A program made the position numbers and the translations under genes. Below the pieces are notes generated by a model. The model was not told the origin of the DNA. It saw only the letters and a program-made list of their open reading frames with translations, and made no database searches. From assembly GCF_001039355.2 (NCBI RefSeq), contig NW_019773847.1, positions 28,963-92,962 on the forward strand: a stretch of DNA of 64,000 bases, read 5' to 3'. The stretch is from Lingula anatina. Its lineage: Eukaryota > Brachiopoda > Lingulata > Lingulida > Lingulidae. This document shows positions 34,891 to 47,125 of the stretch, in pieces. Position 1 is the first letter of the stretch. Each line of letters starts with the position of its first letter.

Positions 34891-37003
34891 CGTGATTTGT
34901 TTGTGAGTTTGTTGAGCTGTTTCAGTGTAGATAGTGTAAGCGAAGTAGGCCTACATATTGAAACTGGGGCCCATTCCGGTTACGCCTCCAAGGCTGAAGT
35001 TTGAAAAGCGGCATCGAAATTTAATTCCGCACGCGATCACATATTTCATTATGAATTCCGGAATTATTTGAAGATAAAAGATATGACCTTAGGAGTTAAA
35101 TAAGCCAAAAGATAAAGGTATTATTTTGGCAAAATTTGCTATTCGGAATTAACAAGTGACATTTGTAGACGCAGAAGAAATGAAATGCCGCATGCATTAT
35201 TGCTCTGGTGATCCTACAATCGTTCCATTTTAAGTGATATGAAATAATTTTACCAAGTTCAACAACGTAGAGAGATGTTACGATAACGATAAACTCTTGA
35301 AAATAATTATAAAGAAAGTAAAATGAAACATAATTTGTGAACAAAAAATATTATAAATACACGAGTTATGACATCAAAATAAATAAAGACTAAAACATGA
35401 AATAAGATAGAATAAAAGATAAAATGAGAACTATAAATGAAATAAGGAAATGAAGACATAGAAATTTTAAGTATCATTTTTGCAGGGATTAAACTTCGTC
35501 CTGTATATCTTTGTTTATAGCAAGTTAAAACGTCTCGGAAGTTTTTAACGTAAGTTGTTTAGTCTTATTGTATAATCTAAAATACTTAAATGTCAACTTT
35601 AATTGCTGACATATTGCTGGGGTTATCCAGATCACTTTGATGTAGTTGCAAGCGTGTGGGTGCGACTCAAGATACATTTTTATCTCTTAAAACTACTATT
35701 AAATTGTCGCAACAATTTGAGTACACATTATATATTCTGTGCATGCCACCAGTACAAATAAAACGAATACTGAATTTTTGAAAGTTGAACCGCTTGTGTT
35801 TTTTTTTTTTTTTAATAATCTGCCCATAACTGAAATCGGGAATCGGAAAAGGGACCAAGAACGTGAAAAGTCTGATGCACTAGAACCCGGAGCAACGTTG
35901 CGCAAGACTAAAGCCAGCCGGCAGTGATAACATCTCAGCACATGTCGTTGAACATTGCCCTTGCACAACTAGCTGCAAACATCTGTTTCTGGACGGAAAC
36001 AACACTGCCGACTTCCTCTCACTTCAGTTTTTTTCCCGTCTTTCTTTTTCGGCAAATGTATACGATGACATATATATTGGATTACCTTCCTAACTACTGA
36101 CTTACCAACAGAACTTGTCATAGGTTCTGGATATAACACGTGCTCCACGTAAATTTTACTACAATAAGAATGCCTTTTTGAAAATGCCTTTTCACCAAAG
36201 AAAGATATAAATATGAAACAATGAAATAATTACCAGATAAACAAACTAGGTCGAAGAAAAAGTCTTCCATTATTTTTATTTTGATAAAAATTAATTAAAA
36301 TCTTTATTTCAAGTTATCAGGGTACGTGGAGGAGAATGGCTTTTAGGCAAAATCGTGTACTCTGGCAGACTTCTGCATTACAGATCTCAACAAAACCGGT
36401 AACAAAACCACTCATTTAATGAACTCTCGTCGCTACTCTAGAATTTCAGGTGCCAACTGAAACTTTAACCTCGAAGAAGGGCTAACATATCAATTATCCA
36501 CAATCACGTAATGCAGTTGTATACCCTTTGCCTGAAAACTCATCAACCGCTAACATTACAAACAATGAAATGAATCAAAGCGGTTAGATAAAATATCATC
36601 GTTATATTTTCATGGCAGTTTAAACATAAGTTTCGTCTTAGGAGCTGAACATTATCCAAAGTAATGGACCTCTGTAACTGTACCCTGGTATATCTCCTAA
36701 AGAATTCTGCAAAATGCCAGCAGAAATTTATATTCATAAATCGAGGGACTTAATCGGGTGGGGGAGTACATGTTATTGGTTCTTGCAGTTTATATGTCAC
36801 TTTGATTCTCAAGTCTGCCAAGGAAAATAGAAAACTGAGCCGAATCTTGTTGATCTGTAATAATGTTAAGACATGAACTTCTTAAATCTGCCAAAGGAAA
36901 AGAAGACTTCTTACAAAAATTGTGAGTGTGTTTGTGTGTGATAAAAAGCACAAAAGAATTACAGATTCTTATTAAATGTTAAGGAGAGCATTTGACATAC
37001 TCC

Positions 37004-37043
<40 letters not shown>
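37004..37043. repeat. GA microsatellite
   Basis: A GA run with one AA interruption near 37021. Confidence 0.9.
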
Positions 37044-37045
<2 letters not shown>

Positions 37046-38405
37046 TGAAATGAAAGCCCCATCTGGAGGTTTGCACCAAGAAAGTCCCTATTCCTACAGT
37101 AAATACGTCAAGCACCTTGTTTTCCGTTAAATACTGTTTATCAACATTGGGAAATAACAGACAGTGCCGCACGCTGCTTAACGATTATTACTTGCAATCA
37201 AGACTGGGACAAATACGCAAAATATAAACGGTAGTCAATAGCGTTAGGTAAAGATACTCATTTGTCACAGTAATATTTCACCAAATGGATTCCCACTCGA
37301 AAAGAAATCATATTGCTTAGGGGCATCTTGACCTCAAAGAAACTTAACCAATGGCAGATTGCCATAGAGACAACAACATCAACACGTTTACGCATCTACC
37401 CACGCCGCCAGCGTCTTGCCACCTCAAGGCTCTCGATCACGTCCGCCAGCTGTCTGTTGCACTATCGCGCTAATGGCCATTCCCAGTTTTATAGGATCCC
37501 CACAAGAATCTGGTATCGTCTGTCCGGGGTGTCTAATTGCTTGTTCTGGTTAATTACTCCAGCTGACAGCTGGGGTCACCAAGTACCCCATGCCCTGGGT
37601 GCGCTGGCATACATTTTGGACACTTCAGTGGACGCTTGAGTGTTAAAAGAGGGGAAGTGGTGAAGGACAGGGGCTGGGTGGGGTGGGGTGGAGGGGACTT
37701 GCCTCTGTTTTAAAATATTGATTAAAAAAATTGCATCAATCATTATGCGTGTGGTGTTCGCAATTGGCACCCGTGTACCCTTTCTCTCGTATCTTATTAC
37801 CGACTTCGTGAACATTGAACTTTTATATGTTGTAAAATCATGTAAAATGTATATAGCTAAATGCACCTGGAAACTACCCCTTTCTGTAAGTCGTAGGTTT
37901 CAAAGGACGGGATTTCAATCAAAACGAAGCAATACAAATCTTGAAGATTGGACATAAGGGCAAATTATTTTTGTTGATTTGCACTCAATAAAAACAAACA
38001 GTCTCAGTCTTTAATATTTAATTTTCTCTATAAGGAAAAATACACTGAAAATGATTAAAAATCTGGTGGCAGATGTAAACAGGAAGAGTTGGCTCTGCTA
38101 CAAAATATTTCCATAATGTTTGTTTACTCCCAAGTTACGATAACACGGGTTAGTTAGGAATAACGATTACTCGCTTATCTTTTGGATTCCTTTTAAGTTG
38201 ATTTTGCCCTAATACGTTACCTCGCAGTGGTTGAGTGACCAGTGAGTACATGTCGTTACTTTATGGATAAATAGTGATGCCACCCTCGTTCTCTCGCAGG
38301 TCTCGCCCCCCCCCCCCCAGCTCCCCTGGTCCAGCTTTGATTACTAGTAAAATTAAAGGTGAAGAATCCAGACAGCAAACACATTTGTCTAAGGCTAGTC
38401 ACTTT

Positions 38406-38408
<3 letters not shown>

Positions 38409-38445
<37 letters not shown>

Positions 38446-38460
38446 GGGGGGGGAGGGGGG
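38409..38460. repeat. GA run followed by G-rich tract
   Basis: About 15 GA dinucleotides pass into a run of G with single A interruptions. The open frames across it (Arg-Glu and Gly runs) are not genes. Confidence 0.9.
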
Positions 38461-39254
38461 TCCAGGGGAGATTGCAGCGAAACTCATCTAGCGCATTTTA
38501 CCCAACTGCTGCAACGTACAGCACAACCAGCTGCAATTCGACGCATCTGATGAAAATTTCCCGTTGTTCTCGCATCGCGAATCACGGCTTTTACGCGGCC
38601 ATTGTTATCTATATACATGAACATGTTTCAATAACGGTCGAATGCACGAAATATCACGGTTTTCTTTATTCCATCTGGTGACAATACATCATTATTGAAA
38701 AATGAAGGAAAAGGGAAGTTAAAGTATGTACGTTCTAAAATGCAGGTTGATTTCTAAATCAAAAATGTAAATCACTGTACATGTTAAAACAGTGCTATAT
38801 GTAACAGATGTATGATCCATTCAAGTAACTATAATGGATTTTTAAAATGAATCATGAAATAAATCTTCCGATATCGTTGTTATTCAAAGACGGACGAGGG
38901 GTGTGCTGACATCATATATCCTCCTGTTAAAATATACGGGGGGTGCGGGTGGGCAACGTGAGAGAAATGAAAATAAACCAATGACACGATAATTCCAGGT
39001 ATGCAAAACACCCGTAAAAAAACCTAACGCACCAATTGACCTAAGACGCGACAGACCTGCTCACGTACGCGTAAAGAAAATCGCTCTTTTTTGTGCCTGT
39101 CAAAGGTATTTTATTGAATCATGCCATTCTAGAGAAGATGTTGTCACTCTAGTAGGTAAATGATATGTAACCCTTGCGCAGGATTGGCACTCGACATAGG
39201 AGGTGTGTTTTTTCTCTTCATTTTAATTTTTGAATTCGAAAGGATGCGGATCAG

Positions 39255-39262
39255 TATAAAAG
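39255..39262 (+). promoter_or_regulatory. Orphan TATA box
   Basis: TATAAAAG is followed by a GC-rich stretch (GGCTGCGCAACTGCGCG), the usual look of a TATA promoter. The next plus-strand gene starts 3.4 kb downstream (42685), so this could be a distal promoter for it with an unseen non-coding exon, or be without function. Confidence 0.3.
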
Positions 39263-39877
39263 GGCTGCGCAACTGCGCGATTCTATGAACAAGTGACCTT
39301 GATCAAAGTTAATTGGTAATTATTTCAACACATCAGATAAGAAAATAAAGAATAAAAAAGAGACAAAACCTTCCCATTTAATATTAGCACTAAGTATCAG
39401 TGATTTGGAGATGCCTCAAAGTGCAGATGATAACGCGGATAAAAAATCTTTTGAAAGGGTGAAATATGGCCCCAATTACTAAGTACCAGTAACTCTACTA
39501 GTGTCGTCGTGTTTATCCCTGTGCTACTGCTGACGACGAATGTAGGCACACCTTCCAGGGACGCTTTTGATCAAAGAATTGATGACGATTGAAATGGAAG
39601 AGGTAGAAAGGTACTTTCGTTTTCCAAGAGGAGGGACCACTGTTGCAAGTTTAAACACCACTGCAGTTGGTGACACATATAATATTCAGTGAGTTAGGCG
39701 GAATACAGCGAATATAAACTCCTCGATTATTCAGCTGCAGGTAGAAAAAACCTCTTTGTCACCGATTGAATGCGGGCACAAGTTAACTTAACGTCTCTTG
39801 TTTTCCATTCCGGTGAGAAGTCGTCCGTTTCTAGGGCACAGTTGAGGGCGTGAGGGAATAATGTGTTACAAGGCGGC

Positions 39878-40250
39878 GACATGTCTCTGTTGCTGTTTAC
39901 CAGAGGAATGGGTGGCGAGTCTTCTACGTGCCGCAATCCTTTAACAAGAATGTGCTTGTTGACCTCGCTAATGCTAAACGCAATCGGTCAGTCGAAACGT
40001 GATTGACAAACGTCTCAAAGTGTCGAGTTAACTGAGTGATCGTCTTGAGTAGACCCGGACGACGATCACTAGAATGCGCTTCAAGGTGACGAGGCTATGT
40101 TTCTGTTAGGAGAGGAATGAGAGACCTGTCATCCATGTACCGCACTTCTTTGGCGAGTCACCCATAAAACGCAATTCTTTTACCAAGAATGTGTTTGTTG
40201 ACTTGGCAGATGTTTAACGCAATCGGTCAGTCGAAACGTGATTGACGGTT
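39878..40250. repeat. Direct duplication about 239 bp apart, with a hairpin between copies
   Basis: A 31-base stretch that starts AACGCAATCGGTCAGTCGAA is identical at 39977-40007 and 40216-40246. Weaker similarity (CAAGAATGTG.TTGTTGAC, GAGGAATG, TACCGCA) extends about 100 bases to the left of each. Between them, AGTGATCGTC (40035-40044) and GACGATCACT (40061-40070) form a perfect 10-bp stem. Confidence 0.75.
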
Positions 40251-42629
40251 GAGACCGAAGACGTCAAATCAACCGTCCGTTCGATTGATAGTGTGCAGTT
40301 TGACGGTTTTAAAACTATGGAATACGACCCAATTCCTGGATTCACGTGGCATTTAATATACCTTTTTCAAGAACGTTAAAATCTGTTACGCTGCAGGCCA
40401 AGGCGATCTGGACATGACTTGACCAACGAATGATCATTATCAGCTTTTTTTTTCATTGTCAAATACTTTATAAATTCTTGTTTGAAGAGGAGCGGCGCAA
40501 ATAAAATAAAGACGCCCAAAGAACCCATTCACGTTTGTAGGATTGTTTATGCTTACCAAGCATATATCTAAAATCGATTTGATTAATTAGGAGAAGAGTC
40601 TAGTTCAAAACAATGCAATTGCTGTAAATATCCTGCACTGTCGTAACTTTTCGTTAAGCAATTGACCGAAGTAGATCGAAATAAGTCATTTAACCGCCAG
40701 GACATTAAGGATCAACTAGAGGACTTGGCTTGACCAGCGAGAAACTAACTCGACACCCCGCCATCGCATTTGACGGGTCAGTGACGGTGTCACCACAGTC
40801 AGATTGTCAACTTCAAAAGGCATCTTAAGCCAAAGTTTTGTTAACAGAATCAACAAGAGTAAACCCTGGCAAACCACCCAAGCGCACTGGACCGAGAATC
40901 CTCGGGGCTTTTTTCTATAAACTTCACAACTACATAGTGCATGTGTTTGAACTGAGTGATGGTAAAAAAAATCCATGCTGCGATGTCTCTTTGACTAATA
41001 CCATGCCTATGCTCTCGGGGACTATACTTAAACAATTTATCATACTAATAATACTCTAAGTACTCCACAATTTGCTGTCCTAGGCCTGTCGCAGTGTGTA
41101 AAAAAAGACATGAAACGTAGGCATATTTATTGTTTGTATAATACACTGCAAAACAAAAATAGCAAGGAGAGAGAGTGAAAAAAACTGTGTCGCTGCGCGC
41201 CAGTGATCTCTGTCAACTTGTATAGCTTAGAGAAGAACTCAACAAGAAAACAGAGCCATAAGCCGTGCGAAGGAATCACTGAAACTCTTATGAATATATT
41301 TTCTATAAAAATATCACGCTGGAATTTTTGACGTAAGTAAACGTATATTTAGAGAGAGCTCAGCTCATCCGAGCTCGGCACGAACATTGACGTTTTACAA
41401 ACGTTGTTTGACTTGGGGAAAAGGGCATGTATTTGTTGACATAGGAAACGCAAAGTGAAAACGGTTCACTGGCGTTCAAGGCATATATATAGGCCTACAC
41501 GCAAGCGTAGAGAATGACATATGAAGAGGGGCTTCTAAAGTGAATGATGGCACATATTTTAGAGTAGTATTACTGGAATCAGTTACTTGAATTCGTTGTT
41601 ATAACATTGCGCCGTCTAAGAACTGTATAGGAACACTGTGAGTTGTTACATTCAATATGGAGGCGCTCAAAATTTAAGAGAAAATTGACTGATAACTAAA
41701 AGCTAATGTTGCTGAATTTAACGAGTCAGTGGATTGGAAAACAGAGCGTCGTCAAGTCGTCTAGAAAACTTCAGAGAGACAGAGAGAAGCGATCAGCCCT
41801 TCATTCACTTAATGCTCATGACTGAGTTTTTTTACAGGTATTATTTAAGTCAAACCTTGGGAAGATAGTATTGCAAGAGGCATTGAATAACCTGTGTTGT
41901 GATAGTGTAGTCGAGGATTACATCACTGAAACGGCGTAAAAGATTAATTTAAACATCAAGGTTAAAAACTTCCAATGAACGCCGGAGGTCTTTAAACAGA
42001 TCCCCGCACGTGGACGTTGCAGTGTCACCGACATTGGGGAGGCATCATAACAGCTAAGGACACCGTTGCGCAGTGGCTTCTAGTTAGGCCAAAGACTTCA
42101 AGAGAAAACTGAATGCGTAACATTTTGTCGTTTTGAATCTATGTCAACAATAACTCTAGCACTATTTAACGCTTCTAGAATCGCTGCTTGAAGTTTTTCA
42201 CGCAGATCGTTAATATCGTTGTGCCATCGTGCAGATAACAATGCGTCCTCAAACTTCACAAAACTTCTGACAGCTTACGAATTATGCCTCATTACAGAGA
42301 ACTGTTTTTTTCTTCTCACTTTGACATAGGTTACATGGAAGCTTAGTCAGTATTACCTTAAACGCCGCATGTTTTAAAACGAGTTTGACAGTAGATCACC
42401 TCGGCACACCCTTCTGACGATCCCGGCGAATGAAGGATATATGACTAAAGAACGTATTCTCAATCGAACAGAATTTGGAGACAAATCTAACACCGGCGCA
42501 CCCCAAGATAAAGTCGACACCTGCACGTTCCATCACACCTCAACATCGAAAACACCTGGCGAGTGAAAACAGTGCTAAAACAGCCGCAGCCTTAGTTATC
42601 CAACAACGCACGTCGCACAAGAAAAAAGG

Positions 42630-42653
42630 AAAAAAAAAAAAAAAAAAAAAAAA
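42630..42653 (+). repeat. A24 tract in the leader of the fibrinogen-related gene
   Basis: Twenty-four A residues end 31 bases before the chosen ATG at 42685. If the tract is transcribed it is an unusual poly(A) leader, possibly a translation element or simply a microsatellite. Confidence 0.8.
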
Positions 42654-42684
42654 CGACTGACACTCGACATGACGGTTCGTCGTC

Positions 42685-45600
42685 ATGTCGGACGCCAGCG
42701 TCAACACCAGCACGGACACTCTTTATCACCTCAGACGGGGAGGATTTTATGACCGGCTGCCGATGATGAGGGCGAAAGTTGCCGAGGCATACGAACTTCA
42801 GATGAAGGGAAGCCGCGTGCATCCACGCGGATCTCCTGGAAAAGTGAGGCGGGGGCCGTGCATAAGATGGAGGCCTCTGCACGTGTTCATTGCGGTATTG
42901 GTGGGGGTCTTAATGGTCGGAATTCTGGTCGCTATCATTGTGCCCCTCGTGCTGTTTGCAAACGGTGAGTACGCCCTTATTGTTAACAACGTCATAGGTG
43001 GCCCCAGGGGTGGGCTGGGGTGGGGTAGAGATGGGGGTGGGAGTACTTGAGCCTCCCTGAGGCACTTCACAAAGGTTGGAAAATGACGCATGTTTAGGTC
43101 CCATATGGTCATTCCTGAAAAATGCCCTAAACTGACCATTAAAAAAATAATGATAATTTATTCAGCTTTTAAGTGTAACAGCAGGGGCGGATCCAGAGAT
43201 ATTTTCTGACAGTCTTCCAAATGATCTTTGTTGATTCATCCTCCATTTTTGACCGTCTTCCGACAGAATAAATTGGATACCCGTCAATGTAAACTTGAAA
43301 ATCTGACCGTCTTCTAGAAGACCCAGAAGACGGCCTAAATCAGCCCCTGTAACATTTAATCATTGTTCGCTGTCTAAGGTTCTTCTAACACTACTCTATT
43401 ATGCGTACATCAAAAATATAAATAAAGAATAAAATAAAGGATAAAATATCCATCAAAGTATCAGTAACTGTTATCTCACTTGACAATATTAAGCAAGATC
43501 ATTCTATATGTAATGATTAGCTAAAAGTTAATTAATGCGATGGGTGCTAATTTATTGTGCTGCTAACGGAATATATTGCGAAATTGCCGTAAGGGATTAA
43601 TGATCTTGAGGGTTGAGGAGGATAAATAAATGCACCGGACACTTTTTTCTTGATGATCTTAATGTTCCAGAAAACCATTACATTCCAAGAATTTCAATCC
43701 ACAGGCTGTGGTAGAAATAGTATATATAGTTATAATTAGTTAACAATGATTTAAGAGATTATAACAAAAAGAAAACGTTTTAGGAAAAAAACAACAAAAA
43801 AACAGTGAGTAATTTTGAATGTAGAAATGGATTCATTAACCAGTGGTAATTATGGGGAAATTGCTGCTTACCCCAGAAAATTTCATTTTTGGCCAAAATG
43901 AACAGTTGTTATCCCTTCAAATACAATTTCTTTAAATTAAAAAAAAAAACTTTCGACTCAGAGTAATGCCCTATTTTTTATCCGTGCAAATTGTATTGTT
44001 TCCCCCATTTGAGAAACTGAAAATCTTGAAAATAAGTGCTCAGAAATAAAGGAAGTAAATAAGGGTAATAACAGCCTCAGGTTTTGTTGACGTTATCACT
44101 GGAGCGAAAGTGACCTATTTTGTTTTCAAAATTTATATTATACAGTTGCAGAAACAAGAATAAAAAGTTACCCTACGAGTCCACGATAGCTTCCAGACTA
44201 GTTATTCGCTTATAAATACTCAACTGGGGTTCAGAATTTGAATACTTTATTATCAAATGAGAGAAACTGGACTCAGGTTTACAAGTTCATCACAATTTCG
44301 TGGCCTAAGATATGTTTTTTTTCAAAGTGAGCAGTTTGGGCTGACTATATTATTTCAGTGAAAGGAGATTACAAATAAAAAGTAACTGCGACAGCAAGGT
44401 TTCATTACAAGAATTATCGTTGATATATATGAAAGCAAATTAAAGTTTAAAATGCTAAATACATAGCAAACGAAAAAACTAATTATGAAAAAAAAAAAAA
44501 AAAAGCTTAAGAAAAAAATCTTAGTTTAGCATTCGGATTGTTTATGCAAGTGCCCCTGAATAAAAATTTCACCTTTGCAGCATACAATCATAAAAATATT
44601 TAATTAAAATGTTTTTCATGGTCTTGAGATTCGTTTACAACGATGGCCGCCGATCTAATATTTCCCCTTCTAATTTCAAATTCTACGAGCCTGCTGTTGA
44701 GCCATGCAAACTTAAAATAATTACGTAATACGTGTTCGGGTGAACTTCGCGACCATGCCGTAACCTAGTGTTGTGTTATAGTTTCTTTCAAATTTGTGAC
44801 TCGGGTATAAAAGGTGCCAATGCTGCACCTTCAACAAAACAAGATTGACGTCTATATCAATTACCGTAGCTCAGCGGTAAGAAGACACCGACAAATTCTT
44901 TACAAATTTGCCAGAAAAAAAGGTCAAAAGTCGCGCTTTGCTTATTCAGCGACTCGGTCAATTTTTTCCAGCCGATTAACTCTGCCAGATATACGACGGG
45001 AAAATACCAACAATCTCATTTGGCCAGCTTTTACGTTGTTTATTTATGTGACACTCCTTGACGTTGGGGTAGCGTTAACTACGATTTCAAGTTCACCCAA
45101 GTTTCGAGTCAAGTTATTAATTTTACAATATTCCGGTTGATAGCATAGAGCAGTGCGTTGTTTCGCATTATCTTCTTTTCACCTTGTAGTGTCCCTATGA
45201 AAAACGAATAAAAACTGAGACATTTATGGCAATTCGTTCGTTCGTTTTTCTAAAGTACAAAGAAATGTTCAGAAGTGTTGTTATTCGTGGGATATTCAAC
45301 TAAAATATCAGAAATGGGACTGTCTCACGCAGCTTGTTCATCGCGTTAAAACGCACCAGTGAAGATCTCGACTGTTTGAACGTCAAAAAGCACCGAATTA
45401 AAATTGAGATCTGCCTGTTGTTCAAAAACGTTTACCCCTTTTGTATTGAAAACTTTTATAATTTATATACTTATGTTGAATAATTTTAGAATCGTAACTT
45501 ATCTTTTTAAGTCTCTTTAATTTATTAGGCAAAATTATAGTTACGATACTTGCTTACTTTTATTATATGCTTTTTATTTCAACTTTTTTTGCCATTTTGA

Positions 45601-47125
45601 TCTCTCTCAAGATTAATAAAATTTGAAATAATAATTACTCTGTTAAGTTAATAAAATGCTAAAATATAAATTAAATATAGAGAATGAGTTAGACATGTGC
45701 ACCTTAATTTACTTACTAATACAATGTTGTACCCACCCAGTTCCCTTGCAGTCAAATGGCAGTGCGGTAGATAGGTCCACCATTGCGTCCGGGGTGCCAA
45801 GTATACCGGTCGGCGTGTCCACTACAACTTCGGCTGCGGTCACTGGGTCCGTAACGGATGTAACAGCAACAACAACAATAACAACAACAGCAACAGCAGT
45901 GGACACTTTGTCAACAACAGCCGCAATTATGTCAGAAACAACAATGACAACATCGTCAACAGTGGTGGACACATTATTGACTACAACAGCAATAATTGCA
46001 TTAGAGACGACAACAACAGCTGGATCTGTCGACACTACCGAAGCACCAACGACGATGGAGACTACATTTTCTACTGTGCCTACAACACAGTCAATGGATG
46101 CCACCACGACTGGAAACACAGAGCAATTAACTACTGTGGCTACCTCTACTGTCTCCCCGGTTTATGGGTGTTTGAACACTACTTTGTGTCCGGCTAATTT
46201 TTCGGGTATGTAGGGTTCCCCTTCACTACCCCTCCCCCCCCCCCCTTACACTTATACATACACACAAAAGTACGCACACACACATACACACAAACATACA
46301 CACTATACACAGCATGTTAGTTTTCTTTTTATTCAAAAATTGTTTGCATATTTGGATATCGTAATTCATGAATTTTTTAAAACTTTTGTCGAAAAGTTTG
46401 GAAATTTCATATAAAAAATATCATATATTTCCAAACTTTTCGGCGAAACTTTTATTTTGCTACAAAGTCGCAAAGAAACTGTTTTGAAATTTCATTCATG
46501 TCATTTTTATCCAGGTACCATGGAAATAGCATGCGACAACTTCACAAAGAGCGCGCAGTGCGAAGACGGCTGGTTAATCTTTCTAAAACGGACCAGCGAA
46601 GATCTCAATTTTAACAGAACTTGGGCGGATTATAAGACCGGATTCGGAAACTCTACAGCGGGAGACTATTGGCTTGGACTGGAGGTTCTCAGCCAAATCA
46701 CCAATTCTCAAAACAGCAACGCAACTTTAAAAGTTGACATGGTCGCTCTTCCCAGTAGCGCCATCTATATCCAATACAGCCTCTTTCGCGTCGCGGAAGA
46801 AGAGGCAAATTACGGTCTGTACCTAGGTGGCTATTCAGGTAACGTCACGCAAGACAGTTTTGCTAATATCACCCAGGGGTTGGCATTTTCGACTTTCGAT
46901 CGAGACAATGCCGCTAACACTGGATCCAGCTGTGCCTTGAGTAACGGAGGTGGCTGGTGGTATGAAAACTGCGCCAAAGCCCAATTCACCGCCCACTATT
47001 CACGAGACAGTATATGTCGGTCGGACGTGCACCGCTGTATAAGATACGAAGGCACTGCAGCAGCGGGTGTGAACTGCGGGTTAACGTGTATGCTGAGTTC
47101 GGCCTTAATGAAATTAAGACTGTGA
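42685..47125 (+). CDS. Type II membrane protein with Thr-rich stalk and fibrinogen-related domain, 451 aa
   Basis: Three exons, 42685-42964, 45741-46205 and 46515-47125, all joined in phase 1, give 451 residues. Residues 1-65 are a basic cytoplasmic tail. A single membrane span (about 66-91, HVFIAVLVGVLMVGILVAII...) without a cleavable signal makes it a type II protein. Exon 2 is a Thr/Ser-rich, mucin-like stalk, with a 22-residue repeat (AVDTLSTTAAIMSETT..., then VVDTLLTTTAIIALETT...). Exon 3 is a fibrinogen C-terminal-type domain: CEDGWLIFLKR, FNRTWADYKTGFGN, GDYWLGLE, FSTFDRDN and GGGWWYENC are its hallmarks. The end of the domain is diverged. The layout resembles FIBCD1, a type II acetyl-group-binding receptor; ligand binding here is inference. 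An out-of-frame ATG at 42669 overlaps the start. AATAAA at 47680 may end the transcript. Confidence 0.8.
43182..43349 (+). mobile_element. Complete hAT-like MITE in intron 1
   Basis: The element runs from CAGGGGCGGATCC to ATCAGCCCCTG and has no coding capacity. TAACA is found just left (43176-43180, with one extra G) and right (43350-43354), a 5-bp duplication like that of the 22951 copy. It sits about 220 bases inside intron 1 of the fibrinogen-related gene. Confidence 0.75.
44806..44813 (+). promoter_or_regulatory. TATA box inside intron 1 of the fibrinogen-related gene
   Basis: GGTATAAAAGGTGCC is a strong TATA match, 0.93 kb before exon 2. It could drive a transcript that starts downstream of the membrane-anchor exon, or be a chance match. 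No signal-peptide exon was found after it. Confidence 0.3.
46379..46453. repeat. Hairpin in intron 2 of the fibrinogen-related gene
   Basis: Left arm AAAACTTTTGTCGAAAAGTT... (46379-46405) pairs with the right arm at about 46427-46453 with two or three mismatches. The loop is about 21 bases. It ends some 62 bases before the exon 3 acceptor. Confidence 0.75.

Larger units (their letters stand above)
34891..42684. other. Gene-free interval and 5' region of the fibrinogen-related gene
   Basis: I see no supported coding region in 34.9-42.68k. It contains GA microsatellites (37004-37043; 38409-38438 followed by a G-rich run), a TATA box at 39255-39262 with no assigned transcript, a duplicated segment of about 130 bases near 39.88-40.25k with a hairpin between the copies, and, toward 42.68k, the leader of the fibrinogen-related gene. 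A 108-codon frame at 37313-37639 was considered and not accepted. Confidence 0.5.

Noticed and set aside
37313-37639. 108-codon plus-strand frame in a GC-richer patch
   Set aside because: No signal peptide, domain, splice signals or biased codon use; the composition looks like random translation of GC-richer DNA.
42475-42660. 61-codon frame just upstream of the FReD start
   Set aside because: It begins with TTG and not ATG, and ends in the A24 tract as poly-Lys. It is leader sequence.
44866-44942. tRNA-like start (CCGTAGCTCAGCGGTAAG) that matches a polymerase III A box
   Set aside because: The rest does not fold as a tRNA and the downstream B-box-like GGTCAAAAGTC is poor. At most it is a decayed tRNA-derived relic.
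45709-46119. 136-codon minus-strand Val-rich frame
   Set aside because: Antisense reading of the Thr-rich stalk exon (ACA/ACN read backwards as TGT/NGT gives Val and Cys).
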